NCBI RefSeq assembly: GCF_016907385.1
Contig: NZ_JAFBBU010000001.1
Location: 2,542,001-2,606,000 of the forward strand
Source of the DNA: Subtercola frigoramans
GTDB taxonomy: Bacteria; Actinomycetota; Actinomycetes; Actinomycetales; Microbacteriaceae
Direction: 5' to 3'
Length of the DNA: 64,000 nt
Under the pieces are notes generated by a model that saw only the letters and a program-made list of their open reading frames with translations, was not told where the DNA came from and ran no database searches. The position numbers were made by a program, and so were the translations under genes. Below are positions 47,671 to 56,235 of the stretch, piece after piece. The first letter of the stretch is position 1. Each line of letters begins with the position of its first letter.

Positions 47671-49341
47671 TCAGAATGGTGGCGGCTCGATCCCCGCGTC
47701 GACGACTGGCACGGCGCCACTACACGGGTCGATCATGGGGTCGGCTCCACGTGATTCGGGTGTCGTGACGTACTCACGGCCGAGCGGTGAAGTCCACCTC
47801 AGCGCTCGGTCAGTTTCGTGCCGCACGGCCCACTTCGTCTCGTGTTTGAGATGGTGATGCTTCGGGCAGAGGTGTGCCAGGTTCGAATGGCTCGTTTGCC
47901 CACCGCTCGCCCAATCCACCGTGTGGTCCAGTTCGCACCGTCGCGCGGCCCGCGAGCAACCTGGGAATCGGCACGTCTGATCGTCGATCTCCAGAGCGGT
48001 TCGAAGGTCTGCGAGAGGTCTGTACCGTTGTCGCCCGACGGAGAGCGTCGCCCCGGTCTCGGGATGCGTCAGGATCCGGATGAAACTCGGCGCGTGGCGA
48101 GCCAGCTCTCTCGCGGTTTCGGCGTCGATCGGACCATACCCCTCGAGTTCTCCCGGCTCTTCCGTGTGACCGAGCAGAGTCATCACAGGAACCGTGACGA
48201 TCACCGTCGGTCGAACGCCCCTGCCCACGAGCCGTGCCGAGGGGCGGGGTTGTCGGTCAGTAGCTCTCGGGCCGAACCTCCCCGTAGAGCGCTCGTCTTC
48301 GCTTTCGGCATGCGGGACAGCATGAGCCGCGGGGCCGGTGCATGATTCCCAGCCGAATTCGCTAAGAGGGTTGCATTCGCCAAGAACGTCGGTGCCGCCA
48401 TGAATGTCGGAGTCGCCAAGAATCAGGTCGACCAGCACATCGGAGCGAAGCTGGGCTACCGTGCGCGTCTCGTCAGCTTTCACGAGACCTCGCGCGAGAT
48501 TGTCGACCGTGTCATCGATCTGCAACGCAACGGCGGCCGGAAGGAAGTGCGACAGCCAGGCCATTCCGTCGCGTGCCGGCTCGAAACGCAGACAGCGATC
48601 GGATGCCGCCTTCTCGCGCCGAGCCACCATCGACTCGGGGTGGAGACGCTCTCGCAGCTTGAGCGCGTGCTGGGTGAACCGGGACGCCGGAGATGTCACC
48701 GCGGAGCGCAGGGCTGCACCTTCGAATCGGAGGCGCGCCTCCCGCGGCAATGACAAGGCGTTGTCGACCATCACCTGCGCGTGACGATAACTGAGGCGCC
48801 CCTCTGCGAGGGCGTTCAGGGTCGAAGGCAACTGGTCGGCGAGGGTCTCACTCTCGGTGAGCAACCTCTGCACGCTAGCCTCGGGCTGGCGGAGGGCACA
48901 CCCCAATTCGGCGACAAGCGAACGACGCGCCAGCTGTTCTCGATCCTGCCGAGAACCTGTCTCAAGCGCGGACGGCGTCAGCACGATCTCTTCGGCCGCG
49001 ACCGCGAGTTCACGTGCCGATTCGACCAGCCTCGCCCGGCGTGCCATACACCGCGCGATCTCGGCCTCGACCTCGACGACCAGGTCGACAGCGTGGCTCA
49101 CGCCGTCACGAAGCTGCGCATAGTTCGATCGCCCGGTACCCCTGTCGCCGCTCGGGCGTTCAGAACTGTCGGATCTGTGAGCGTGGCCGGCCTCAGCGTC
49201 AAACCCAGGCAACGGCACCGGACGAGCGAGCGAGGCGAACAGCTCATCGTCACGCGCCATGCCCGAGTACAGCTCGACCAGCAACGCCTCTGCGGCGTCA
49301 CGGTGCGAGTCTGTTTCGATGGCGTTCGAATCAATGAGCAT
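47671..49341 (-). CDS. DUF222/HNH endonuclease domain protein
   Basis: A 556-residue protein of the 13E12/DUF222 family common in Actinobacteria. A long helical N-terminal DUF222 part (GLVKADETRTVAQLRSDVLVDLI) precedes a C-terminal HNH nuclease domain (CRFPGCSRAARRCELDHTVDWASGG, then NLAHLCPKHHHLKH) with a two-cysteine and histidine zinc site. DNA cleavage is inferred. Such genes are multi-copy and often mobile. The IS1595 element begins only 29 bp before its start, so its promoter may have been changed. Confidence 0.9.
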   Translation of the reverse strand: MLIDSNAIETDSHRDAAEALLVELYSGMARDDELFASLARPVPLPGFDAEAGHAHRSDSSERPSGDRGTGRSNYAQLRDGVSHAVDLVVEVEAEIARCMARRARLVESARELAVAAEEIVLTPSALETGSRQDREQLARRSLVAELGCALRQPEASVQRLLTESETLADQLPSTLNALAEGRLSYRHAQVMVDNALSLPREARLRFEGAALRSAVTSPASRFTQHALKLRERLHPESMVARREKAASDRCLRFEPARDGMAWLSHFLPAAVALQIDDTVDNLARGLVKADETRTVAQLRSDVLVDLILGDSDIHGGTDVLGECNPLSEFGWESCTGPAAHAVPHAESEDERSTGRFGPRATDRQPRPSARLVGRGVRPTVIVTVPVMTLLGHTEEPGELEGYGPIDAETARELARHAPSFIRILTHPETGATLSVGRQRYRPLADLRTALEIDDQTCRFPGCSRAARRCELDHTVDWASGGQTSHSNLAHLCPKHHHLKHETKWAVRHETDRALRWTSPLGREYVTTPESRGADPMIDPCSGAVPVVDAGIEPPPF

Positions 49342-49370
49342 ATGTCAATACTACACCATCGAACAGATGT

Positions 49371-49394
49371 ACTGGGTATCTGCTTAGGTCAAGT
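49371..49394. repeat. Left terminal inverted repeat of the IS1595 element
   Basis: Begins ACTGGGTATCTGCTTAGG; complementary to the right end except for one base. The 8-bp ACAGATGT target copy is immediately outside. Confidence 0.9.
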
Positions 49395-49403
49395 TCTCCG
49401 GGT

Positions 49404-50372
49404 ATGCTCGCGGATATGGTCGAGCGTTTGGTCGGTGGGGTGGATTATCCGCAGACGATTCTGGAGTTTCAGGATTGGTTCGCGACCGATGATGCGTGCT
49501 TGAAGTTCTTGACGGGTCTGCGATGGCCGGACGGCTTTGTCTGCCCGAGGTGTGGTGTGAGTGGGCAGGCGTGGCGGATCGCGGGCGGCTTATGGATGTG
49601 TCGGGCGTGTGGACGGCAAACGAGCGTGACGGCGGGCACGATCTTTGATCGGACCCGCTCGCCGTTGCGGATGTGGTTTCACGCCGCGTGGTACATCACC
49701 TCGCAAAAAACCGGAGTCTCCGCGCAGGGGCTGCAGCGGGTGCTCGGGCTGCGGTCATATGAGACGGCGTGGGTCTGGATGCACAAGTTCCGTCGGGCGA
49801 TGGTCGTGCCCGGCCGGGGGCTGCTGCAGGGTGTGGTCGAGCTAGACGAAACCTATGTGGGCGGGATAAGCCGCGGAAATTCGGGCCGAAGCAGCACAAA
49901 GGTGGGGGTAATGGTCGCTGCCGAGATGCTCGGCGTCAAGCGGCTGGGCCGAATACGGCTCGAGCCAAGCCCCGGCGAGAGCTTGCAGCTGATCAGCTTC
50001 GCACAACGTGTCATCGACCCCGGCGCCCTGATCCGTACGGACGGAGCGCAAGAGCTCAAGCGCCTCGCAAAGCTCGGATACGAGCACGAGCGTCACGTAG
50101 AACTCGGCTCGAAGGTCCCCGCCCACGTATCCCTCTACGGCGTGCACACCGTTGCCTCGTTACTCAAGCGCTGGCTCGAAGGCACCCTCCACCAGGGCAT
50201 CAGCAACGACCACCTAGGCTACTACCTAGACGAGTTCACCTTCCGATTCAACCGCCGCGCATCCCGCAGCCGAGGCCTGCTGTTTTACCGTCTCCTCGAA
50301 CAAGCCATGCGCACGAACCCTGCACCTTTGCCAACGATCATCGCCGCCAAACGTACTAATGGAGATGCCTAG
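49404..50372 (+). CDS. IS1595 family transposase
   Basis: A 322-residue transposase. The N-terminal zinc ribbon is CPRCGVSG plus CRACGRQ; the catalytic domain shows the first Asp in VELDETYVGG, a second acidic site in IRTDGAQELKRL, and the conserved end VHTVASLLKRWLEGTLHQG and YYLDEFTFRFNRR. No stop or frameshift interrupts it. An in-frame ATG at 49416 is an alternative start. It lies 9 bp inside the left inverted repeat. Confidence 0.93.
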   Translation: MLADMVERLVGGVDYPQTILEFQDWFATDDACLKFLTGLRWPDGFVCPRCGVSGQAWRIAGGLWMCRACGRQTSVTAGTIFDRTRSPLRMWFHAAWYITSQKTGVSAQGLQRVLGLRSYETAWVWMHKFRRAMVVPGRGLLQGVVELDETYVGGISRGNSGRSSTKVGVMVAAEMLGVKRLGRIRLEPSPGESLQLISFAQRVIDPGALIRTDGAQELKRLAKLGYEHERHVELGSKVPAHVSLYGVHTVASLLKRWLEGTLHQGISNDHLGYYLDEFTFRFNRRASRSRGLLFYRLLEQAMRTNPAPLPTIIAAKRTNGDA

Positions 50373-50392
50373 CCAAAGTACTTTCCGGGCGG

Positions 50393-50893
50393 TTACAACC
50401 GCAGGCTGAGTACTCTCCGGGTGGGCAGGTGTCCTCCGCGGTCGTCCTCGATGCGTCGCATCCCGATCTTCTCTGCGACCCGCTCCGATGCGCGATTCTC
50501 GGGATGAATAATTGCGACCAGTTCCGGAACCCCGCCGAGCTCGCGCGCGAAGTCGCGGCACGCGGCGGCGGCCTCGGTCGCGAAGCCGCGACCCTGCCAC
50601 ACAGTTCCGACGTGATACCCCACTTCGAGCTTGCTGACGCCGTTGACGTCTTGCCAGGTCAGGCCGCAGTCGCCGACGAAGTCGCCGGCTAGCGTCTCGA
50701 TGATCCAGAGGCCATACCCATGGTCGGTGTAGTTCTTCTCGTTCCAAGCAATCCATGTTGCGGCCTGGTCCCGCGTTTTCGGCATCGGATAGAACTGCAT
50801 GACTTTCGGGTCACCCAGCAATCCGGCCATTGCATCAAGATCGGATGACGCCATCTGACGAAATCGAAGCCGCAGGGTATCTGGAGGAGGCAT
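50393..50893 (-). CDS. GNAT acetyltransferase passenger gene of the IS1595 element
   Basis: A 166-residue RimJ/RimL-type acetyltransferase: LRLRFRQMASSDLDAMAGLLGDPKVMQFYPMP, EVGYHVGTVWQGRGFATEAAAAC with the Q/RGxGxA acetyl-CoA loop, and HPENRASERVAEKIGMRR. It is inside the element, between the transposase stop (20 bp away) and the right inverted repeat, on the opposite strand. A TTGGGT/TAACGT promoter-like pair (50927-50922 and 50905-50900) lies just before its start. Passenger genes are known in IS1595 relatives; this one could modify an antibiotic or a host protein. Confidence 0.88.
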   Translation of the reverse strand: MPPPDTLRLRFRQMASSDLDAMAGLLGDPKVMQFYPMPKTRDQAATWIAWNEKNYTDHGYGLWIIETLAGDFVGDCGLTWQDVNGVSKLEVGYHVGTVWQGRGFATEAAAACRDFARELGGVPELVAIIHPENRASERVAEKIGMRRIEDDRGGHLPTRRVLSLRL

Positions 50894-50899
50894 GTCAAC

Positions 50900-50927
50900 A
50901 CGTTAGCTGAACCTAAAACAAACCCAA
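50900..50927 (-). promoter_or_regulatory. Candidate promoter of the passenger gene
   Basis: TTGGGT (50927-50922) and TAACGT (50905-50900) with a 16-bp spacer on the minus strand. The predicted start of transcription is at or next to the ATG at 50893, suggesting a leaderless mRNA. No ribosome-binding site is visible. Confidence 0.3.
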
Positions 50928-50950
50928 GTTTGGCAGGAACCTCGCCGCTG

Positions 50951-50974
50951 ACTTGACCTAAGCAGATACCCGGT
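50951..50974. repeat. Right terminal inverted repeat of the IS1595 element
   Basis: Begins ACTTGACCTAAGCAGATACC and ends GGT. It is the reverse complement of the left repeat with one mismatch, and is followed by the second ACAGATGT copy at 50975-50982. Confidence 0.9.
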
Positions 50975-51088
50975 ACAGATGTTCTACAGATCGATTTGGT
51001 CGAGGTCAGTCCGGGGGGGGGTCCGGTGCGGCCGGTGTGGTCTGTTCCGGTGAGACCCTCGGAACGGCCAAGAATCATTCCCTCACAA

Positions 51089-52423
51089 TCACGGCGCCGC
51101 AGTGGGTGGCGCACCCTGCCTGCCAAGCCCCGAAGGCTTGACGAGCGACGCGCGCCTGACGGCCCCGGCGCCGAATTTGTCGGCGACCCGATCGGCAGCG
51201 ACCTCTGCCTCACGCCAGCTCGAAGGGGCTGTGGCCTCGTCGTCCCAGAGTGAAGGCTGGTGCACGGCCTCGGCGGCAGTGACGAGGTTCTCGACCCGTA
51301 CCCCGATCAGGCGCACCCGCTGGCCGGCAAGATCCACCGCATCGAAGAGGTCGCGAGCGGCATCGAAGATCGCCTGGGCGAGGTCAGTCGGTTCTGAAAG
51401 TGTGCGCGAGCGCGAGATGGTCGAGAAGTCGGCAAACCGGAGCTTCAACGCGACCGTCTTGCCGGCCAGCCCAGCGCGTCGAAGGCGCACGGCGACCTGG
51501 TCAGAAAGTCGCAGGAGTTCGAGCCGGATCTTCTGTTCGTCGAAGACGTCGAACTCGAAGGTGATCTCGTGACCGACGCTCTTCTCATGGCGCACGGTGA
51601 CGACCTCACGGGTATCGATGCCGTTCGCGAGCGCGTGCAACTTCTGGCCCGAAGCAGCGCCTACCCGATTGATGAGTGTCGGCAACGGTGTTGCCGCGAG
51701 GTCGCCGACGGTCCTGATTCCGAGCCTCGTCAGCGCGTCGGCTGTTGTCGCGCCGACGCCCCAGAGCGCCGAGACCGGCAAAGGGTGGAGGAACGGCAGG
51801 GTCTGGGATGCGGGGACCAAGAGCATCCCGTCGGGTTTGGCCCGGCCGGAGGCCATCTTGGCAATGAACTTCGTCGCGCCGCCGCCGACAGAGCAGGTCA
51901 GCCCCGTCTCAGCTTCGACCCGGCGCCGCACGAGCGAGCCGATGACCGACGGCGAACCGAGAAGCCGTCGAGCACCCGCAACATCGAGAAAGGCCTCGTC
52001 GATGCTCAGCGGCTCAACCAGTGGGGTGACGTCTCGAAAGATGCGCATCACCTCGGCTGAGAAGTGCCGGTAGCGGTCGTGATGCGGTGCCAGCACGATC
52101 GCCCGCGGGCACAGCTGCAGAGCGCGCGCCACGGGCATCGCCGAATGCACCCCGAATGCGCGCGCTTCGTACGTCGCTGACGTGACGACTCCCCGGGGCC
52201 CGTTGTGGCCGATGATCACGGGGAGGCCGACGAGTTCTGGATGCTCGAGCAACTCCACCGAGGCGAAGAACGCATCCATATCGATGTGGAGCATCGTTGC
52301 GGAGCTGTCAGCCGTGCCGTCGTCGCCTGCGCCGCCGAAAACGGAGGGCCTGGTGTTGGCAGAAGCGACCGCGGCGACCGGCTTCGATGCCCAGTCTGCC
52401 GCCCTCTTCGCTCCATCAGCCAC
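51089..52423 (-). CDS. dinB: DNA polymerase IV (Y family)
   Basis: A 444-residue translesion polymerase. Catalytic acidic residues lie in MLHIDMDAFFASVE and LSIDEAFLDV; the steric region is VTSATYEARAFGVHSAMPVARA. Finger, palm and little-finger domains follow (GVGATTADALTRLGIRTVGDLA, SVGHEITFEFDV). There is an N-terminal extension of about 40 residues before the core. The catalytic SIDE motif is complete. It ends 115 bp after the right edge of the IS element. Confidence 0.95.
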   Translation of the reverse strand: MADGAKRAADWASKPVAAVASANTRPSVFGGAGDDGTADSSATMLHIDMDAFFASVELLEHPELVGLPVIIGHNGPRGVVTSATYEARAFGVHSAMPVARALQLCPRAIVLAPHHDRYRHFSAEVMRIFRDVTPLVEPLSIDEAFLDVAGARRLLGSPSVIGSLVRRRVEAETGLTCSVGGGATKFIAKMASGRAKPDGMLLVPASQTLPFLHPLPVSALWGVGATTADALTRLGIRTVGDLAATPLPTLINRVGAASGQKLHALANGIDTREVVTVRHEKSVGHEITFEFDVFDEQKIRLELLRLSDQVAVRLRRAGLAGKTVALKLRFADFSTISRSRTLSEPTDLAQAIFDAARDLFDAVDLAGQRVRLIGVRVENLVTAAEAVHQPSLWDDEATAPSSWREAEVAADRVADKFGAGAVRRASLVKPSGLGRQGAPPTAAP

Positions 52424-52557
52424 ACCCCGATTCTAGGTTGCACCGCTGACAGGCGACTCTGCGAATCTGAGGTCATCGCAGCCGAAGGCGGTACTGACCC
52501 GGAGAACCGCTACGGTGACGCGAGTTCGAGCTGGCCAGTACCCGATCAAAACTCACT

Positions 52558-52649
52558 TATACTTGTTCGGCGCAAAGTCAGCGCGCAGAGTAGCGAGATT
52601 GGAGGTGCACATCATGGGAACCCTTCCACCGAAGCCCCGACCGGAGTAG
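52558..52649 (+). other. Possible promoter with very short ORF
   Basis: A TATACT -10-like box at 52558-52563 and a GGAGG at 52601-52605 precede ATG at 52614, giving an 11-residue peptide, MGTLPPKPRPE, that ends at 52649. It lies in a 285-bp gap between dinB and the spermidine-synthase-like gene. It could be a small protein or leader peptide, or chance; nothing else is recognised in this gap. Confidence 0.25.
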
Positions 52650-52708
52650 TTTCGTCCGCGATGGTCAGCCCGAGTGCACACACGGTCAGGCACCCCGAGA
52701 GGTCACCC

Positions 52709-53824
52709 TCACGTGGACATCTCTGGAGTGCAAACCGGGCTGAGCGCCTCGCGAGGGGGGCGCGGGGACGCGGCAGACGCCTCGTCCGTCATCGCTGGAG
52801 CCCCGGCAACCCACGCGTCGACATTGGGGCCGCTCAGGGCGTGAGGCGGCCGTGGTTCGTCTCTCAGCCAGCCAGAGGTCTCCAGAAAATCGAGCCTGCG
52901 CCTGCTCGCCACAAGCACCACGTTTCCGAAACCTTCGCTGTCTGCATCGGCACCAGCGGCACCACCGCAGCCAACGGCAGAACCCTCTGGGCAGAAGCCG
53001 GCGCAGCCGAGCATGCTGCGAGGGTCACGAAGAACGCCGACGCGCGGCCACACCCTGCGAAGCGTCGCGGCTTGCCCTCGCGAGTAGTCGAACCCCGGGC
53101 CGCGGTCGAGCAGGTTCACGACGACCAGCGCCTCGGGCGCGGCGAGCTGGGCGACGAGAAGGTAGAACTCGAGCGTTGCGACGTGTGATGGAATGACCGA
53201 GCCCTCCCAGAGGTCGATGACCACGACTCCTGCTCCCGCAGCCATCGCCCCCGAGCACGCAGAGTCGCGCCCACCTCCCGCGGTCGACCTGAGCAAACGA
53301 CGACGCAGAACCAGTCGCTCCGCCAACTCGCGGGCGTCGCCGAACAGGAGCCTGGTCGCATGGCCAGCAGCCAGGGGAAGAACCTCGAGAACACCCTCGA
53401 CCATGGCCCGCTGCGAATCGATGACAAGCTGCTGTGATCCGGGTCGGGTCGCCTCGACATACCGCGCCAGCGACAACCCACCGCCGCCCAGATGGATGCA
53501 CGGCAGCGCCTCCCCGGGTGCTGCCCACACATCGACCATCCTGGCGATGTGGCGCACGTAGTCGAACTCGAGTCGCGTGGCGTCAGAGAAACACACCTGC
53601 GACTGCGGGATTCCGTCGACGGTCAGCAGATAGCTCGCCGACGCCTCGTCGACGAGCGACAGTTCGGCGACCGCACCAGAGCAGGGGAGCGATACAGAGC
53701 AGGGGAGCGGCACAGAGCACGGGAGCGGCACAGAGCACGGGAGCCGCACAGGGCCATGCGGAGGGCCGTCGAGATGGTCACGGAGCGGCAGATCACCAGG
53801 CGGGAGAAGTTCACTTTCGAGCAT
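52709..53824 (-). CDS. Spermidine-synthase-like methyltransferase-fold protein with hexapeptide repeat
   Basis: A 371-residue protein. Residues 60-330 match spermidine-synthase-like proteins (QSQVCFSDATRLEFDYVRHIARMVD, ALPCIHLGGGGLSLARYV, VVVIDLWEGSVIP). The GGGGLS loop and DLWEG suggest a methyltransferase fold, but the polyamine-binding residues are not obvious. The N-terminus has a repeat of VPLPCS, near residues 30-50, that places Cys every six residues. ATG at 53824; a frame continuing on the left is not used. The activity is uncertain. Confidence 0.72.
   Translation of the reverse strand: MLESELLPPGDLPLRDHLDGPPHGPVRLPCSVPLPCSVPLPCSVSLPCSGAVAELSLVDEASASYLLTVDGIPQSQVCFSDATRLEFDYVRHIARMVDVWAAPGEALPCIHLGGGGLSLARYVEATRPGSQQLVIDSQRAMVEGVLEVLPLAAGHATRLLFGDARELAERLVLRRRLLRSTAGGGRDSACSGAMAAGAGVVVIDLWEGSVIPSHVATLEFYLLVAQLAAPEALVVVNLLDRGPGFDYSRGQAATLRRVWPRVGVLRDPRSMLGCAGFCPEGSAVGCGGAAGADADSEGFGNVVLVASRRRLDFLETSGWLRDEPRPPHALSGPNVDAWVAGAPAMTDEASAASPRPPREALSPVCTPEMST
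53678..53749. repeat. Four 18-bp tandem repeats inside the spermidine-synthase-like gene
   Basis: Units start at 53678, 53696, 53714 and 53732; consensus AGAGCAGGGGAGCGGCAC with single-base differences. On the coding strand each unit gives VPLPCS or a near variant. Confidence 0.9.
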
Positions 53825-53880
53825 CCATCGAGCCTACAACCCTTTAGTGAAACTATCTCAGGTTATGCACAGCCAGTGAG

Positions 53881-54453
53881 TCACTCCCCTGATTCGAGCC
53901 TCTGTGACACCAGAGCCGCCAGCTTCTCCACGGTATTCACATTTCGCGCCGTGTAGACCGGGCCGAGCTGTTTCCAGAACGACGCAGGGACGCGCGAATT
54001 CGAGATGCCGTTCGCGCACCAGACGTAGACCGCACGGGGGCCGACAGCGATTACCTCCGGCAGGAGCTGGTCGGCATGCGGCAGATTGAGCTGCGCGAGA
54101 CCCGCGACGGGCCCTCCCGCCTCCCCGAGCGGAACATATGCGACCACGAGCTTGGCTTTGTCGGTCGCGATGTCGAGCAGCGTGTTCTCCGCGGCGATGC
54201 CGAGAAACTGCTCTGCCGAGAGCACCACGAACCCCGCTCGGAACCCGGCGACCGTCGCGAAGGCTCCCTCGATCGCCGTCACGTCGGCCGCGGTGAGAAC
54301 CCGTGCCGAAGTGAACACCACGTTTCCACTCCGAAGCAGAGTGACGACGTCTGTGTAGCCCAGGTCTTCGAAGAGCCGCCTGAAGTAGGCCATTGCAACA
54401 AGAGTGGATGACCCCACATTGATTCCGCGAACAAGACCGACGTATACGTGCAT
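53881..54453 (-). CDS. DUF1697 family protein
   Basis: A 190-residue DUF1697 protein. The N-terminus YVGLVRGINVGSSTLVAMAYFRRLFEDLGYTDVVTLLRSGNVVFTS matches the family almost throughout. The C-terminal half is less conserved, with RVPASFWKQLGPVYTARNVNTVEKLA. Function unknown. The ATG at 54453 matches the family start; a GTG further up would overlap the ABC-F gene. It lies 35 bp after the ABC-F gene stop. Confidence 0.88.
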   Translation of the reverse strand: MHVYVGLVRGINVGSSTLVAMAYFRRLFEDLGYTDVVTLLRSGNVVFTSARVLTAADVTAIEGAFATVAGFRAGFVVLSAEQFLGIAAENTLLDIATDKAKLVVAYVPLGEAGGPVAGLAQLNLPHADQLLPEVIAVGPRAVYVWCANGISNSRVPASFWKQLGPVYTARNVNTVEKLAALVSQRLESGE

Positions 54454-54488
54454 GCCGTTCGCGCCCTGGCCGGGTGCACCGCCAGCGT

Positions 54489-56126
54489 TCACACCTCCAC
54501 GACCTTCCCTGCGTCGACGTTCCACTGGCGATTCAGGGTGACGGTCTCGAGCATCCGACGGTCGTGCGTGACAAGAAGCAGGGTTCCGTCGTACGACTCG
54601 AGCGCCTCTTCGAGCTGTTCGATGGCCGGGAGGTCGAGGTGGTTCGTCGGCTCGTCGAGTACAAGCAGATTGACGCCACGCGCCTGCAGCAGGGCCAGGG
54701 CCGCGCGGGTCCGTTCGCCCGGCGAGAGACTCGAAACCGGCCGGTCGACGTGGTCGGCCTTCAACCCGAACTTCGCGAGCAGTGTGCGAACCTCGGCGAT
54801 GGGCATCTCGGGAACAACAGCGCTCACCGCCTCGAAGAGCGGCGTCTCGCCGTCGAGCAGGGCGCGCGCCTGGTCGATCTCGCCGATCTGCACACTCCGC
54901 CCGAGGGATGCACTGCCCTCGTCGGGCTGACGGGTACCCAGCAGCAGCCTGAGCAGCGTCGACTTGCCCGCACCGTTCGGCCCGGTGATGCCGATGCGGT
55001 CACCGCCGTTCACCTGCAGGGTGGCCGGCCCGAAGGTGAACGACCCCTGCCGGGCGATCGCAGAACCGAGCGATGCGACAACCGCGCTGGACCGCGGAGC
55101 CGTACCGATGCTGAACTGCAGCTGCCATTCTTTGCGCGGCTCGTCGACCTCGTCGAGGCGGGCGATGCGGCTCTCCATCTGGCGAACCTTCTGCGCCTGC
55201 TTCTCGCTCGACTCTGTGGCGGCGCGGCGCCGGATCTTGTCGTTGTCGGGCGCCTTCTTCATCGCATTGCGAACGCCCTGCGACGACCACTCGCGCTGGG
55301 TACGCGCACGCCCGACCAGGTCGGCCTTCTTCGACGCGAACTCGTCGTACTCGTCTCGCGCATGACGCCTGGCAGTGGCGCGCTCCTCGAGGAACGACTC
55401 ATACCCGCCGTTGTAGACGGCGACGCTGTTCTGGGCGAGGTCGAGCTCGACCACCGTGGTCACGCAGCGGGCCAGGAACTCGCGGTCGTGCGACACCAGC
55501 ACCACTCCACCCCGCAGGCCCCTGACGAACGCCTCCAGCCGGGCCAGTCCGTCGAGGTCGAGGTCGTTCGTCGGCTCGTCGAGCAGAACGATGTCGAACC
55601 TCGACAGCAGGAGGGCCGCGAGCGCCACCCGGGCGGCCTGCCCGCCGGAGAGAGCGGTCATCAACGCCGAGACGTCGGTTTCGAAACCGAGTTCGGCGAG
55701 AGTGGCTGGCATTCGATCATCCAGATCGGCGGCCCCGCTCGCCAGCCACCGGTCGAGTGCGACAGAGTAGGCATCAGCTGCACCGGGGTCGTCAGTGCCG
55801 AGAGCCTCGGAGGCCAGCTCCATCTCGTTCGTGGCCTCTGAACAGCCCGTGCGCCGGCCGATGTACCCAGCAATGGATTCGCCCTCCACGCGCTCGTGCT
55901 CCTGCGGCAGCCAGCCCACGAACGCATCGGTCGGGGCGAGGGAGACACTGCCGGCGAGCGGCGCGTCCACGCCGGCCAGGAGTCGCAACAGGGTCGTCTT
56001 GCCTGCGCCGTTCGCGCCCACCAGCCCCACCACGTCGCCAGGAGAAACCGTGAGATCGAGGTTGGAGAAGAGGATGCGGTGCCCGTGGCCGCCGGAAAGG
56101 CCCTTGGCCACGAGTGTCGCTGTCAT
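54489..56126 (-). CDS. ABC-F family ATP-binding protein
   Basis: A 545-residue ABC-F ATPase with two nucleotide-binding domains (Walker A VGANGAGKT near residue 37 and TGPNGAGKS near residue 390; signatures LSGGQAARVAL and LSPGERTRAAL). The inter-domain linker is long and charged (KKAPDNDKIRRRAATESSEKQAQKVRQ). The second signature begins LSPGE instead of LSGGE. ABC-F proteins act on the ribosome; some give antibiotic resistance. It is distinct from EttA in the linker and lacks its arm. Confidence 0.9.
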   Translation of the reverse strand: MTATLVAKGLSGGHGHRILFSNLDLTVSPGDVVGLVGANGAGKTTLLRLLAGVDAPLAGSVSLAPTDAFVGWLPQEHERVEGESIAGYIGRRTGCSEATNEMELASEALGTDDPGAADAYSVALDRWLASGAADLDDRMPATLAELGFETDVSALMTALSGGQAARVALAALLLSRFDIVLLDEPTNDLDLDGLARLEAFVRGLRGGVVLVSHDREFLARCVTTVVELDLAQNSVAVYNGGYESFLEERATARRHARDEYDEFASKKADLVGRARTQREWSSQGVRNAMKKAPDNDKIRRRAATESSEKQAQKVRQMESRIARLDEVDEPRKEWQLQFSIGTAPRSSAVVASLGSAIARQGSFTFGPATLQVNGGDRIGITGPNGAGKSTLLRLLLGTRQPDEGSASLGRSVQIGEIDQARALLDGETPLFEAVSAVVPEMPIAEVRTLLAKFGLKADHVDRPVSSLSPGERTRAALALLQARGVNLLVLDEPTNHLDLPAIEQLEEALESYDGTLLLVTHDRRMLETVTLNRQWNVDAGKVVEV

Positions 56127-56235
56127 GACTCCAGTCTGTCAGGAGAGAATCAGTCCACTGGATCACCGCCACGGCCCTGCTATAAAGAAGGGCAGGACAG
56201 CATGCGCTCTCCGGCCAAGGGGGTAGTGACACCAG

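Larger units (their letters stand above)
49371..50974. mobile_element. Complete IS1595-family element with a passenger acetyltransferase
   Basis: A 1604-bp element bounded by 24-bp terminal inverted repeats (49371-49394 and 50951-50974) that match at 23 positions; the single mismatch is at the third base. The exact 8-bp direct repeat ACAGATGT at 49363-49370 and 50975-50982 is a target duplication of the length made by this family. It contains the transposase (plus strand) and a GNAT gene on the opposite strand. All parts are intact, so the insertion is probably recent. Confidence 0.9.

Noticed and set aside
49361..50984. Reading the IS ends as 34-bp inverted repeats beginning GAACA
   Set aside because: The outer ten bases contain the exact 8-bp direct repeat ACAGATGT, a better fit as target duplication; the remaining 24 bp are the true inverted repeat.
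51013..51021. A run of nine G residues between the IS element and dinB
   Set aside because: It could be slippage-prone, but it is in non-coding DNA and no regulatory role is visible.
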